The notes below the pieces were generated by a model. That model was given only the letters and a program-made list of their open reading frames with translations, had not been told where the DNA came from and did not search any database. A DNA stretch of 64,000 nucleotides, taken from Faecalibacterium sp. An121. Its GTDB lineage: Bacteria; Bacillota; Clostridia; Oscillospirales; Ruminococcaceae. Each line of letters begins with the position of its first letter. The stretch's first letter is position 1. The translations under genes and the position numbers were made by a program. The DNA lies in the NCBI RefSeq assembly GCF_002160915.1, contig NZ_NFLM01000009.1:55605-119604 (forward strand), written 5' to 3'. Of this stretch, positions 25,463-34,333 are shown one piece after another.

Positions 25463-27025
25463 TCACCCTCTGGCCCGATCGAATTCCGCCTGGATCTCAG
25501 CCGAGGGGGCGGGGGTCGCCAGGGACACCCCCACAATGAACAGGCAGGAAATGACAAAGGCCGGGAACAGCTCATAAATGCCGAACACGCCGCCCAGCGG
25601 CTTGAGCAGCAGGTTCCACACAAAGACCATGATACCGCCGGACAGCATCCCCGCAATGGCGCCCTGGCGGGTGGTGCGCTTCCAGAACAGGGAGAACAGC
25701 ATCACCGGGCCAAAGGTAGCCCCAAAGCCGGCCCATGCAAAGGAGACGATGGTGAAGATGACGCTCTCCTCGTCCCAGGCAATGGCCATGCCGATGGCCG
25801 CAATGGCCAGCAGCACCACACGGGACACCCGCATCACCTGGCGGTCGTCGGCCTGATCCTTCTTGAAAATGCCCTCATAGAGGTTCTTGGCAAAGGCCGA
25901 GGCGGCGATGAGCAGGTAAGAGTCGGAAGAACTGATGGTGGCCGCCAGGATGCCCGCCATCACCACGCCGGCCAGCACCGGAGGCATCAGGGTCTGGGCC
26001 ATCACGATAAAGACGTTCTCGGCATCGCCGGAGCTCAGCAGGGAGGGTTCGGCCCCCAGCATGGCCCGGCCGATCACGCCGATGAGCACCGCAGAGCTCA
26101 AGGAAAGGATCACCCATACCGTGGAGATCCGCCGGGACTGTTTGATCTCCCCTTCGGAGCGGATGGCCATGAACCGCAGCAGCACCTGGGGCACGCCAAA
26201 GTAGCCCAGGCCCCAGGACAGGGTGGACACGATGGTCAGCGGGCCATAGCTGGTGGCCGGGCCGAACTGGGCCGCACCGTCCACCACCTGCTGCACCCCG
26301 CCGGCGTCGGTGACCGGGGCCGCCTGCTGCACCATGGACAGGTAGCCCGGGATCTGCCTGGCGTTCTGGATGACGGCGTCGATGCCCCCCGCCGCAGCGG
26401 TGCCCAGGGTCAGCACCACCAGCAGGGCCACCACCATCACCATGGCCTGCATGAAGTCCGAGGCGCTCTCGGCCAGAAAGCCGCCCAAAAAGGTGTACAG
26501 CACCACAAACACCGCCCCGGCGATCATCATGGAATGGTAGGATGCACCGAACAGGGTGGAAAACAGTTTGCCGCAGGTGACAAAGCAGCTGGCGGCGTAC
26601 ACCGTGAAGAACACCAGGATGAACACCGCCGAAATGGCCAGGATCACCGGGTTTTTCTCATGGTAGCGGTTGCTGAGGAAATCGGGCACCGTAATGGCGT
26701 CCCCCGACACCGCCGAGTAGCGCCGCAGCCGCCGGGCCACGATCAGCCAGTTGACGTAGGTGCCCACTCCCAGGCCGATGGCGGTCCAGGCGGCGTCGGA
26801 AATGCCGCACCAGTAGGCCACCCCGGGCAGGCCCATCAGCAGCCAGCCGCTCATGTCCGAGGCCTCGGCGCTCATGGCGGCCACCCAGGGCCCCAGCGAC
26901 CGGCCGCCCAGGAAGTAGTTCTCCGAGTTTGCCTGGGCGCGTTTTGCAAAAAACAGCCCGATGCCCACCACGATCAGCATATAGGCCACCATGGCGAATA
27001 AGATTTTTAAAGTATCAGCAGTCAT
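25463..27025 (-). CDS. putP: Sodium/proline symporter PutP
   Basis: A 520-residue member of the sodium:solute symporter family with about 13 membrane helices. The N-terminal ENYFLGGRSLGPWVAAMS and the MSGWLLMGLPG and GDAITVPDFLSNRY segments are typical of PutP. It brings in proline with Na+. It is transcribed alone, divergently from the SRP RNA gene. The substrate is assigned by family resemblance; pantothenate and other relatives are possible but less likely. Confidence 0.88.
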   Translation of the reverse strand: MTADTLKILFAMVAYMLIVVGIGLFFAKRAQANSENYFLGGRSLGPWVAAMSAEASDMSGWLLMGLPGVAYWCGISDAAWTAIGLGVGTYVNWLIVARRLRRYSAVSGDAITVPDFLSNRYHEKNPVILAISAVFILVFFTVYAASCFVTCGKLFSTLFGASYHSMMIAGAVFVVLYTFLGGFLAESASDFMQAMVMVVALLVVLTLGTAAAGGIDAVIQNARQIPGYLSMVQQAAPVTDAGGVQQVVDGAAQFGPATSYGPLTIVSTLSWGLGYFGVPQVLLRFMAIRSEGEIKQSRRISTVWVILSLSSAVLIGVIGRAMLGAEPSLLSSGDAENVFIVMAQTLMPPVLAGVVMAGILAATISSSDSYLLIAASAFAKNLYEGIFKKDQADDRQVMRVSRVVLLAIAAIGMAIAWDEESVIFTIVSFAWAGFGATFGPVMLFSLFWKRTTRQGAIAGMLSGGIMVFVWNLLLKPLGGVFGIYELFPAFVISCLFIVGVSLATPAPSAEIQAEFDRARG

Positions 27026-27055
27026 AGATTCCCCTCCCTCAATGGAATATGAATT

Positions 27056-27084
27056 ATGGTAACAGATTCACATACAAAAGTAAA
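27056..27084 (-). promoter_or_regulatory. Promoter of putP
   Basis: TTTACT and TACCAT on the minus strand are 17 bases apart, about 30 bases before the putP start. Confidence 0.6.
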
Positions 27085-27307
27085 GCCCGGCGCGGCAAAA
27101 CCGATTTTCTCTGCACCGGATCGCAGATCTTGTTTTGTAGAAATACCGTCCCATTTTTCTTTTGTCCATGTGCGCTTTGCACAAAAATGCAGCTTCTTTC
27201 CGGCCGAGCCGGGCTGCACCGTCCCCCCTGCGCCCTCACCTTTTCCCCCTTTTGCGCGAAAATAATTCATCACAGCAGAGTGTCAAAGCAGCGTTCCGCA
27301 AAGGCCC
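27085..27307. other. Intergenic stretch between putP and SRP RNA promoters
   Basis: No gene, RNA or repeat is evident. Several short frames are open but lack ribosome binding sites and family resemblance. Confidence 0.5.
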
Positions 27308-27336
27308 TTGCATTCTGCCGCAGAATATGATAAAAT
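27308..27336 (+). promoter_or_regulatory. Promoter of SRP RNA
   Basis: TTGCAT and TAAAAT are 17 bases apart; the RNA would begin near 27343. Confidence 0.75.
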
Positions 27337-27342
27337 ATCTAA

Positions 27343-27562
27343 AGCACCCCGGTCACCGGCGGTGCAAGCCATGTCGGACAGCGCCTTGCTGCGCGGTTTG
27401 GCATACGGATGCGGGCCCTGTACGACTGGGCCGCTGTGAACCAGGTCAGGTGGGGAACCAAGCAGCCTTAAGCGGTGTGCACGGTGCGTTTCAGCCAGCC
27501 TGCATCCGTATGCCATGCTTCGCAAGGCGGGGGTCAACCCCGCAGCGCCGTCCGATTTTTTT
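27343..27562 (+). ncRNA. ffs: Signal recognition particle RNA (scRNA), large type
   Basis: The conserved SRP domain IV is unmistakable: an AGGTCAGG internal-loop strand, a GGAA tetraloop and an AAGCAGCC return strand near 27445-27472. The long helix 5 is visible as GGCATACGGATGC (27400-27412) pairing with GCATCCGTATGCC (27501-27513), and an outer stem TCGGAC (27374-27379) pairs with GTCCGA (27550-27555) before a seven-T tail. About 220 bases with extra 5' structure suggests an Alu-type domain as in Bacillus scRNA. It scaffolds Ffh for co-translational targeting. Its place directly upstream of dnaX is conserved in Firmicutes. The ends are estimates. Confidence 0.9.
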
Positions 27563-27585
27563 ATCCCTGCAAAGGAGGTGCGGGT

Positions 27586-29451
27586 ATGTATCGTGCGCTT
27601 TACCGCAAGTGGCGGCCCCAGCGCTTTGAGGATGTGGTGGGCCAGCAGGCCACCGTCACGGCCCTCAAAAATCAGGTGGCCGCCGGGCGGGTGGGCCATG
27701 CCTATCTGTTCACCGGGGTGCGGGGCACCGGCAAGACCACCTGTGCCAAGATCTTTGCCAAGGCGGTCAACTGTCTGTCCCCCCGGGAGGGCGACCCCTG
27801 CGGCCAGTGCCCGGTCTGCCGCGGCATTGACGACGGCAGCATCCTGGATGTGGTGGAGATGGACGCCGCCTCCAACAACGGCGTAGACGACATCCGGGAC
27901 CTGCGGGACGAGACGGCTTACACCCCCAGTGTCTGCACCTATAAAGTGTATATCATCGACGAGGTGCATATGCTCTCCACGGCGGCTTTCAACGCCCTGC
28001 TCAAGACCCTGGAGGAGCCACCTGCCCACGTCATTTTCATCCTGGCCACCACCGAGATCCAAAAGGTTCCGGCCACCATCCGTTCCCGCTGCCAGCGGTA
28101 CGACTTCACCCGCATACGCCCCGAGGATATCGCCGGCCGCGTGGCCCAGGTGGCCCGGGCCGAGGATCTCCACCTCACCGACGGCGCTGCCAGTCTGATC
28201 GCCAGACTGGCCGACGGCGCCCTGCGGGACGCTTTGTCCATCCTGGACACCTGCGCGGGGGTCACCGGGCAGATCGATGAAGGGGTGGTCCGGCAGATGG
28301 CCGGGGTCACCGACCGGGGGTATCTGTTCCGGATGTCCGACGCCATCGCCGCCCGGGACCCGGCTTCGGCCCTGGCCCAGCTGGCCGCCCTGCGGCAGCA
28401 GTCGGTGGACGTCAAACGCCTGACCGAGGAGCTGATCGCCCATTACCGCAGCCTGATGCTGGCGGCGCTGCCCGGCGGCCGGGAACTGCTGAGCGGCGTC
28501 AACCCCGACGAGGAAGCCCTCTATCTGGAAAAAGGCCCCGCCCTGGGCCGCCGTGAGGCGGTGCGGGCCATCCGGGCCCTGGGCGCCGCCCTGGAGCATA
28601 TGTCCCGGGGCAGCGACCAGCGCATCGAACTGGAACTGGCCCTGTTTTCCCTGACCGAACCGGCCTCCCAGCCGGCCGCCTCTTCCCTGCCCCTGGCGCA
28701 GCAGCCGGCGGCGCAGCCCCAGAAAGAGGTTCCACGGCCCTTTGTCCGTGCGCCGGTGACCCAAGCTGCGCCCCCTGAGACGCCCCAGCCCACGGCGGCG
28801 CAGACATCCGAACCATCCCAGCCTGCGGCAGCCCAGGCGCCCGAAGCGCCTTCGCCCGCGGCTGTTCCGGCCCCTGCGGCGCCTTCCGAGGCGGACTATC
28901 CGCCCTGGGAGACCGGGCCTGTATCCGAATCGCCGCAGCCCGAACCGGTGGCCCCGGCTGTCCCTGCAGAGGAGGCCGTTCCGGAAGAACTTCCGCCCCC
29001 GGAGCCGCAGGAGGCGCCGCCTCCCCCGCCCTATGAACCGGCGGCGCCCGGCGCCTACCCCGCAGATCCCCAGCTGGATAAGCCCCGCAAGGTGGCCGGC
29101 GAGGGCATCCAGCCCTATCCCTACTGGTCCGATGTAGTGGCGCGCATCCAGTCCACCGACCCCATGCTGTATGGCTATCTGAAAAAATCCAAAGCCTATT
29201 TCGACGGGGTGCGGGTGCTGATCGACGGGGGCAAGACCTTCCGGGATTTCATCCGGGCCAACAAAAACAGCCAGCGGCTGATCAAAAAGCTCATCGCCGA
29301 CGTGTCGGGCATCCGGGTGCCCATCGGCCCCTATGAGCCTGAGAAGGCTCCCGACCATCCCCGGGCCAGCGCCGAGGAATCCCTGCACAAGCTGGAGGCC
29401 CTGGGCCTGGATGTCACCATCCAGGACACCGCACGCCGGCACACGACCTGA
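27586..29451 (+). CDS. dnaX: DNA polymerase III subunit gamma/tau
   Basis: A 621-residue clamp loader subunit. AAA+ module: MYRALYRKWRPQRFEDVVGQ start, Walker A GVRGTGKTT, a four-Cys zinc module (CGQCPVC), Walker B VYIIDEVHML and the SRC sensor loop. Domain III follows, then a long Pro/Ala/Glu-rich linker (about 400-510) and a C-terminal region that binds polymerase and helicase. I start it at 27586 after AAAGGAGG; upstream sequence is SRP RNA. I see no clear E. coli-type slippery site, so a separate frameshifted gamma form is not supported. It heads dnaX-ybaB-recR. Confidence 0.96.
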   Translation: MYRALYRKWRPQRFEDVVGQQATVTALKNQVAAGRVGHAYLFTGVRGTGKTTCAKIFAKAVNCLSPREGDPCGQCPVCRGIDDGSILDVVEMDAASNNGVDDIRDLRDETAYTPSVCTYKVYIIDEVHMLSTAAFNALLKTLEEPPAHVIFILATTEIQKVPATIRSRCQRYDFTRIRPEDIAGRVAQVARAEDLHLTDGAASLIARLADGALRDALSILDTCAGVTGQIDEGVVRQMAGVTDRGYLFRMSDAIAARDPASALAQLAALRQQSVDVKRLTEELIAHYRSLMLAALPGGRELLSGVNPDEEALYLEKGPALGRREAVRAIRALGAALEHMSRGSDQRIELELALFSLTEPASQPAASSLPLAQQPAAQPQKEVPRPFVRAPVTQAAPPETPQPTAAQTSEPSQPAAAQAPEAPSPAAVPAPAAPSEADYPPWETGPVSESPQPEPVAPAVPAEEAVPEELPPPEPQEAPPPPPYEPAAPGAYPADPQLDKPRKVAGEGIQPYPYWSDVVARIQSTDPMLYGYLKKSKAYFDGVRVLIDGGKTFRDFIRANKNSQRLIKKLIADVSGIRVPIGPYEPEKAPDHPRASAEESLHKLEALGLDVTIQDTARRHTT

Positions 29452-29471
29452 TTTGAGGAGGAACATCTGTT

Positions 29472-29816
29472 ATGAAAGCAAGAATGCCCGGCGGCTATGG
29501 CCGCCCCGATATGAGCAGCCTGATGCGTCAGGCCCAGAAGATGCAGAGCGATATGCAGGCCAAGCAGGCCGAGCTGGAGCAGACCGAGTACACCGCCAGC
29601 GCCCCCGGCGAGATGGTCACGGTGCGGATGAACGGCAAGCACGAGGTGCTGGAAGTGACCATCAAGCCCGAAGCTGTGGACCCCGATGACGTGGAGATGC
29701 TCCAGGACCTGGTGGCTGCCGCCGTCAATGCCGCCGTGCAGACGGTGGACAAGGCGGCCGCAGACGCCATGGGCCAGCTGACCGGCGGGCTGAACATCCC
29801 CGGCCTGGGCCTGTAA
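29472..29816 (+). CDS. Nucleoid-associated protein YbaB/EbfC
   Basis: A 114-residue small DNA-binding protein. It has a helical N-terminal arm ([20 protein letters not shown]), a central beta region ([19 protein letters not shown]) and a helical C-terminal arm, the tweezer-like dimer fold of the family. It lies between dnaX and recR, its conserved position, with 20 bases to dnaX and 13 to recR. Confidence 0.95.
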   Translation: MKARMPGGYGRPDMSSLMRQAQKMQSDMQAKQAELEQTEYTASAPGEMVTVRMNGKHEVLEVTIKPEAVDPDDVEMLQDLVAAAVNAAVQTVDKAAADAMGQLTGGLNIPGLGL

Positions 29817-29829
29817 CGGGGGCCCGGAC

Positions 29830-30429
29830 ATGAACAATTCCGCCGCGCCTCTGGAGACGCTGATCGATGAGCTGAAGCGGCTGCCAGGCATCGGGGACAA
29901 GAGCGCCACCCGCCTGGCCTACCAGCTGATGAATCTGTCGGAGCAGCAGACCGAAAACCTGGTACAGGCCATCCGCGGGGTGCATGTCAAGCTGAACCGC
30001 TGCTGCCAGTGCCAGAATTATACCGAGGGCGATACCTGCCCCATCTGCGCCGATCCCAGCCGGGATCACACCACCATCTGCGTGGTGGAGACCCCCCGGG
30101 ATGTCCAGTCCATCGAGCGCACCCGGGAGTACCGGGGCCTGTACCATGTGCTGTACGGTCTCATCAACCCGGTCAAGGGCATCGGGCCCGAAAACCTGAC
30201 CATCCGCCAGCTGCTGGCCCGCCTGACAGACGACCAGGTCAAGGAGGTCATCATGGGGCTGCCTCCCAGCGTGGAGGGAGACGCTACCTCGGTCTACCTG
30301 GCCCGCACCATCAAACCTTTGGGCGTACGCACCACCCGCCTGGCCTCGGGCCTGGCAGTGGGTTCTCGTCTGGAGCAGGCCGACCGTCAGACCATTTTCC
30401 GCGCCCTGGAGGGCCGCCACGATCTGTAA
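29830..30429 (+). CDS. recR: Recombination mediator protein RecR
   Basis: A 199-residue protein of the RecFOR pathway, which loads RecA on gapped DNA. It has the helix-hairpin-helix start (LKRLPGIGDKSATRLAY), a four-Cys zinc finger (CCQCQNY then CPIC), a Toprim domain (ICVVETPRDVQSIE) and the C-terminal Walker-B-like region. Length is typical. It is the last gene of the dnaX-ybaB-recR unit. Confidence 0.97.
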   Translation: MNNSAAPLETLIDELKRLPGIGDKSATRLAYQLMNLSEQQTENLVQAIRGVHVKLNRCCQCQNYTEGDTCPICADPSRDHTTICVVETPRDVQSIERTREYRGLYHVLYGLINPVKGIGPENLTIRQLLARLTDDQVKEVIMGLPPSVEGDATSVYLARTIKPLGVRTTRLASGLAVGSRLEQADRQTIFRALEGRHDL

Positions 30430-30458
30430 ACGTTTACACTCCGTCCACAAAAACGCCC

Positions 30459-30486
30459 TTGCACTTTTGCAAAGTTGTGGTACAAT
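30459..30486 (+). promoter_or_regulatory. Promoter of smpB
   Basis: TTGCAC and TACAAT are 16 bases apart, 40 bases before the smpB start. Confidence 0.7.
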
Positions 30487-30526
30487 ATCTTACACCGAAG
30501 GCTCATCATGAAAGGAGGCGCGTTGT

Positions 30527-31006
30527 ATGCCTGTCAAGGAGCGGCCGGCCACCAAGACCATCGCAACCAACCGGGAAGCGCGCCACGAATATTTCGTGAT
30601 CGAGGCGCTGGAGACCGGCATCGAACTGAAAGGCACCGAGGTAAAAAGCCTGCGGGCCGGCGGCGTCAATTTGAAGGACAGCTGGGTGGACATCGAAGAA
30701 GGCGAGCTTCTGGTCAAAGGGATGCATATCACCCCCTACGACCACGGCAACATCTTCAATGCCGATCCCATGCGCCAGCGGCGGCTTCTGGCCCACAAAA
30801 GCGAGATCCGCCGGCTGGGGCAGCAGTGCAAACTGCAGGGCTACACTCTTGTGCCCCTGTCCCTCTATTTCAAGCACGGGCGCGTCAAGGTGGAGCTGGG
30901 CCTGTGCAAAGGCAAAAAGCTCTACGACAAGCGGGCCGACGCCGCCAGGCGGGATGCCAAACGCACCATCGACCGCGCTTTGAAAACCAACGGACGTTTT
31001 GAATGA
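30527..31006 (+). CDS. smpB: SsrA-binding protein SmpB
   Basis: A 159-residue protein that binds tmRNA and brings it to stalled ribosomes. It shows the beta-barrel core (ATNREARHEYFVIEALE then GIELKGTEVKSLRAG) and the basic C-terminal tail (KLYDKRADAARRDAKRTIDR) that enters the empty mRNA channel. The tmRNA gene starts 63 bases downstream, so both partners of trans-translation are next to each other. Confidence 0.97.
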   Translation: MPVKERPATKTIATNREARHEYFVIEALETGIELKGTEVKSLRAGGVNLKDSWVDIEEGELLVKGMHITPYDHGNIFNADPMRQRRLLAHKSEIRRLGQQCKLQGYTLVPLSLYFKHGRVKVELGLCKGKKLYDKRADAARRDAKRTIDRALKTNGRFE

Positions 31007-31069
31007 ACAACACCGGGCAGCTATGCCCCTTTCGCAGTCACCTTCCCCGCGCCTTTGGGCGCGTATCAT

Positions 31070-31418
31070 GGGGGCGTAAAGGTTTCGACGGGGGGTGCGA
31101 GGCCTGGGCAGCGGGTAGCAGCGGGGGACCTGCTCTAAAATCCTCCAAAAAACGAACTGACAACAATAGAACTCAGTTGCTCGCAGCCTGAGTGCTGCGC
31201 GTTCCGCCCACATTTGTGTCGTGTGGGGCCGGGGCGTCCTTTAGACACAGCACGTGAACGGACTTAAGCTTTGCGGACCGTCATGAACTCATGAAGCTAC
31301 TGAAGCGTTAGCCTGGCGACCGGCGTGACGCGGAGGGAATGTTGTAGATCGCCTGCACCCGGAGATACCCACGCTGAACGCCTTTCGGACATGGGTTCGA
31401 CTCCCATCGCCTCCACCA
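31070..31418 (+). ncRNA. ssrA: Transfer-messenger RNA
   Basis: A 349-base tmRNA. The 5' end GGGGGCGTAAAGGTTTCGAC and the 3' tRNA-like end with GGTTCGACTCCC and CGCCTCCACCA pair to form the acceptor stem. The internal frame ends in ...TDNNRTQLLAA followed by TGA at 31189-31191, a proteolysis tag with the usual LAA terminus. It releases ribosomes stuck on broken mRNA together with SmpB. A strong terminator follows. Confidence 0.97.
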
Positions 31419-31422
31419 CAAG

Positions 31423-31462
31423 AAAGCAGCCTAGGAACGCAAGTTTCTGGGCTGCTTTTTTT
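31423..31462 (+). terminator. Terminator after tmRNA
   Basis: AAAGCAGCC pairs with GGCTGCTTT with an AGGAAC/GTTTCT inner stem; the run of T continues for seven bases. Confidence 0.88.
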
Positions 31463-31660
31463 GCTTTGACCACACTTTTGACCACACCTGTAATACCGTC
31501 AGCTGTATGCCGTCGGCTTTTCCTCCATCGGGCGTTTGCATTATTCTTCCTAACAAATCCTTACAAATTACATACTAGATAGTTTTCTAACAGTATTCGC
31601 TGTTCTTATCGTTAGCTTTGTACTGATAAAGGATGGTTCGTAATTGGTCCATCCAGGCAC
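31463..31660. other. AT-rich gap after tmRNA with tandem TTTGACCACAC repeats
   Basis: Two near-identical copies of TTTGACCACAC stand at about 31464-31487, followed by an AT-rich stretch (about 31540-31630) unlike the rest of the window. No gene is seen. tmRNA 3' ends are common integration sites, so this may be the scar of a lost element. Confidence 0.4.
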
Positions 31661-31700
31661 AAAAATGCCGGGGCGCAGCCAATCGGGCGGCGCTCCCGGC
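31661..31700 (-). terminator. Terminator after the SLC13 permease remnant
   Basis: On the minus strand GCCGGGAGCGC pairs with GCGCCCCGGC, followed by ATTTTTG. It is the surviving end of the decayed operon. Confidence 0.65.
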
Positions 31701-31780
31701 AAGGGGGGATCGATCCTGCGAATCGTATGGGGTGCGGGCCTGCGGGAACCGTCCGGTCCGGCACCGAAGATGCAGGGTGT

Positions 31781-32480
31781 TCAGCGCATGGGGAAGATCA
31801 GGACTGCGCCGATGGTCAAAGCCAGCAGGCGGATGAAATACTGGGGAATGGTGAACTTCCAGAACTCACCGATCTTGTAGTTGCCGGTGCCCATGATCAT
31901 GGCGGGCATACCGTCGATGGGCAGGAAGTGTCCGCACCAGCCCGAGATGACGATGGCTGCGGCCGCAGCGGTGGGGTCCAGGCCCAGGTTCATGCAAGTG
32001 GCAATGGCCATGGGGGCAAAGACATACACCGTGCCGATGGTGGAACCGGTCAGAGTGGCCAGCACGCTGGTCAGGATGCAGAACACAAAGATCAGAAGGA
32101 GAATTTGACCAGGTTGACATCCGAAGAAGCCCCTGCGCTCTGCAAAACCGCAATGACGATGCCATATTGCAGGGCGGTGTTGAAGGGCAGCAGCGGGTGG
32201 TTGGCCGCAAAGCCTGCGGGCATCAGAACCCTGGAGGGGGGAAGGCTGCGGGAGTCGGGCAGGTTGGACAACAGGCCGATGACCAGCACATAATATGCGG
32301 TGGAGCCGGTGCCAAACAGGCTGCATCCCAGCATGACGATCAGGATCAGCAGCACATAGGCCAGGAAACCGCCTTTGCTGGCCATCTTGAACAGGGCGTC
32401 CTTGAACTTGATGATGAAGCTTGTCTTTTGCAGCGCCGCGATGATGGCCATGAACGAGGCGAGCATCACACAGTTCGGTT
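31781..32480 (-). pseudogene. SLC13/DASS-family permease remnant, truncated and frameshifted
   Basis: Two reading frames together encode the second half of a sodium-coupled dicarboxylate or sulfate-type permease. The upstream part (about 32480 down to 32100) contains MLGCSLFGTGSTAYYVLVIG and LPPSRVLMPAGFAANHPLLP. The downstream part (about 32100 to 31781) contains TVYVFAPMAIATCMNLGLDP and PIDGMPAMIMGTGNYKIGEF. They join only through a frameshift near 32095-32105. The N-terminal half of the usual 450-plus residues is missing. It lies downstream of pdxA on the same strand and probably once imported that pathway's substrate. Confidence 0.75.
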
Positions 32481-32556
32481 TGAAAAGGCAAACCTTCTCT
32501 CCCCCTATTCCGGTCCGGCGCCGCACCGGCGTTCCGTTCTGGAATAGGCGGCAAAA

Positions 32557-32593
32557 AGGTCCCGCCCGGGCGGCAGACGTCCAGGCGGGACCT
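32557..32593 (-). terminator. Terminator after pdxA
   Basis: AGGTCCCGCC pairs with GGCGGGACCT; on the minus strand a TTTTTGCC tail follows. Confidence 0.8.
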
Positions 32594-32636
32594 TTGCAGG
32601 CAACGGCGCGATGGACCGAAGCAAAGCGGTTCCAGA

Positions 32637-33707
32637 TCAGTTTTTGCAGCCGTTGGCCATACGGATGGCATAGTCGATGGCGTTGACCAGGCTCAGCTCG
32701 TTGCTGGTGCCCTTGCCCGCCAGGGCAAAGCCGGTGCCATGGTCCACACTGGTGCGGATGATGGGCAGGCCCAGGGTGACATTGACCCCTTCCACAGCCT
32801 TCCATGCCTGTTTTTCGCGGTCGTAGACAAACCCCACCGTCTTGAGGGGGATGTGTCCCTGGTCGTGGTACATACAGACCACAATGTCATACCAGCCGCC
32901 CAGCGCCTCGCTGAAAACGCTGTCGGGCGGGATGGGGCCGATGGCATTGATTCCTTCGGCTTTGGCGGCCTGGATGGCGGGGGTGATCTCCTGGATCTCC
33001 TCGGTGCCGAACAGGCCGTTTTCGCCGCAGTGGGGGTTCAGGCCGGCCACCGCCACCCGCGGGGTTTCGATCCCCATATCCTTGCAGGCCTGGTGGGCGA
33101 TCTCGATCACCTCCAGCACCCGGTCCTTTTTGACCCGGTCGCAGGCCTCCCGCAGGGAGCAGTGGGTGGACACATGCACCACCCGCAGGTCGTGGTGGGC
33201 CAGCATCATGGTGTATTTTTTGGTGTGGGTGTAGGTCGCATAGATCTCGGTGTGGCCGTCAAAATGGGTGTAACCGTCCGAGTTTGCGCCCCCGGCGGCC
33301 TCCAGAACCTTGTTCATGGCCTCTTTGTTCAGGGCGTTGGTGCAGGTGGCGTCCACCTCCCCGTCCATGGCCAGCTGGATCACCTTGCGCACGCACTGGA
33401 AAGCCGCATTGCCTCCTTCCAGGCTCACCTTGCCCAGCTCAAACTTGTCCACATCCGCGATCAGCTCCAGGTGGAGCACGTCGATGGTGCCGGGGGTGAA
33501 CAGAGCGTCGCTCACCTTCTCACAGCGGTGGATCCGGATGTCGGGCCGGCCCACAAAGCCCCGGGCCTGCTCCAGCATTTTGGCGTCCCCCACCACGATG
33601 GGGCGGCACCGGTCGTACAGGTCGGCCCGGGCCAGGGCCTTGACGGTGATCTCGGGGCCGTTGCCCGCAGGGTCGCCCATGGTGATGCCGATGATGGGTC
33701 TTGTCAT
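32637..33707 (-). CDS. pdxA: PdxA-family 4-phosphate dehydrogenase
   Basis: A 356-residue NAD-dependent dehydrogenase, apparently intact: MTRPIIGITMGDPAGNGPEI start, metal-binding HHDLRVVHVSTH and CMYHDQGHIPLK segments and VTLGLPIIRTSVDHGTGF. Classical PdxA oxidises 4-phosphohydroxy-L-threonine for vitamin B6; the close PdxA2 group oxidises D-threonate or D-erythronate 4-phosphate. Its neighbours (permease, DHDPS-like and PrpR-like genes, no other B6 genes) favour a PdxA2-like catabolic role, but the expected DUF1537 kinase is absent. It is the only fully intact gene of the decayed locus. Confidence 0.85.
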   Translation of the reverse strand: MTRPIIGITMGDPAGNGPEITVKALARADLYDRCRPIVVGDAKMLEQARGFVGRPDIRIHRCEKVSDALFTPGTIDVLHLELIADVDKFELGKVSLEGGNAAFQCVRKVIQLAMDGEVDATCTNALNKEAMNKVLEAAGGANSDGYTHFDGHTEIYATYTHTKKYTMMLAHHDLRVVHVSTHCSLREACDRVKKDRVLEVIEIAHQACKDMGIETPRVAVAGLNPHCGENGLFGTEEIQEITPAIQAAKAEGINAIGPIPPDSVFSEALGGWYDIVVCMYHDQGHIPLKTVGFVYDREKQAWKAVEGVNVTLGLPIIRTSVDHGTGFALAGKGTSNELSLVNAIDYAIRMANGCKN

Positions 33708-33757
33708 ATCTTACCTCTCCCTCTTTTTCTGCGAAACTGCCGGGCCGGCCTCTGCGC

Positions 33758-34285
33758 TCAGCACATGCCCTTTTCCGCGTTCTCCTTCAGTACCTTCTCC
33801 AGGGCCTTGATGCCTTCCTCGGGTACCTGGTTGAAGGGAGCGCGGCATTTGCCCACGTTGTAGCCCAGCATAGCCACGGCGGTCTTGACGATGGTGTTGG
33901 GGTTGCCGTACTTGAAGCAGGCGCGGAACGAAGCGATGCTGGCGTTGGCCGCCTTGGCCTCCTCGATCCTACCCTCCATGAACAGGTCATAGATGGACGC
34001 CATGGTGTGAGGGTAAACGTTGGCGCAGCCCGCAATGCCGCCGGTGCCGGCATAGACGGGCACGCGGCCGTTGCATTCCTCGATGACGGTCCGCAGCACC
34101 AGTTCCTTTTCCTTGCCGTTGAGGATGTAGCCCTCGCCGTTGGTGCCAAAGCAGAAGATGGCGTGGACGCCGCCCTCGATCTGGCGGTTGACCTGGGCCC
34201 GCAGCTCGGCCACATTGATGGACTCGTCCTCGTTCATGGGGGTGATGATCGGGGGGATGATGCCTTTGATTTCAACAGCCTTCAT
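33758..34285 (-). pseudogene. DHDPS/NanA-family aldolase with a large internal deletion
   Basis: The frame is open for 175 codons but the family needs about 300. The N-terminal part is normal (IKGIIPPIITPMNEDESIN, HAIFCFGTNGEGY, VPVYAGTGGI), then it jumps directly to the C-terminal region (AGCANVYPHTMASIYDLFMEG). About 120 residues are missing, including the Tyr and Schiff-base Lys needed for catalysis. The join near 34035-34050 keeps the frame. The product cannot be an active aldolase. It has a good start at 34285 and sits just upstream of pdxA on the same strand. Confidence 0.8.
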
Positions 34286-34333
34286 GGTAGATTCTCCTTT
34301 GTCTCCTGTATTTGGACGTTTTTATACGTCACA

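Noticed and set aside
29170..29200. E. coli-like frameshift site in dnaX
   Set aside because: A run of A occurs near 29182 but in the wrong place and without the A AAA AAG heptamer, upstream Shine-Dalgarno or following stop.
31297..31485. Minus-strand frame with VEAMGVEPMSER over the tmRNA 3' end
   Set aside because: This is a well-known false protein call produced by the antisense of the conserved tRNA-like 3' end.
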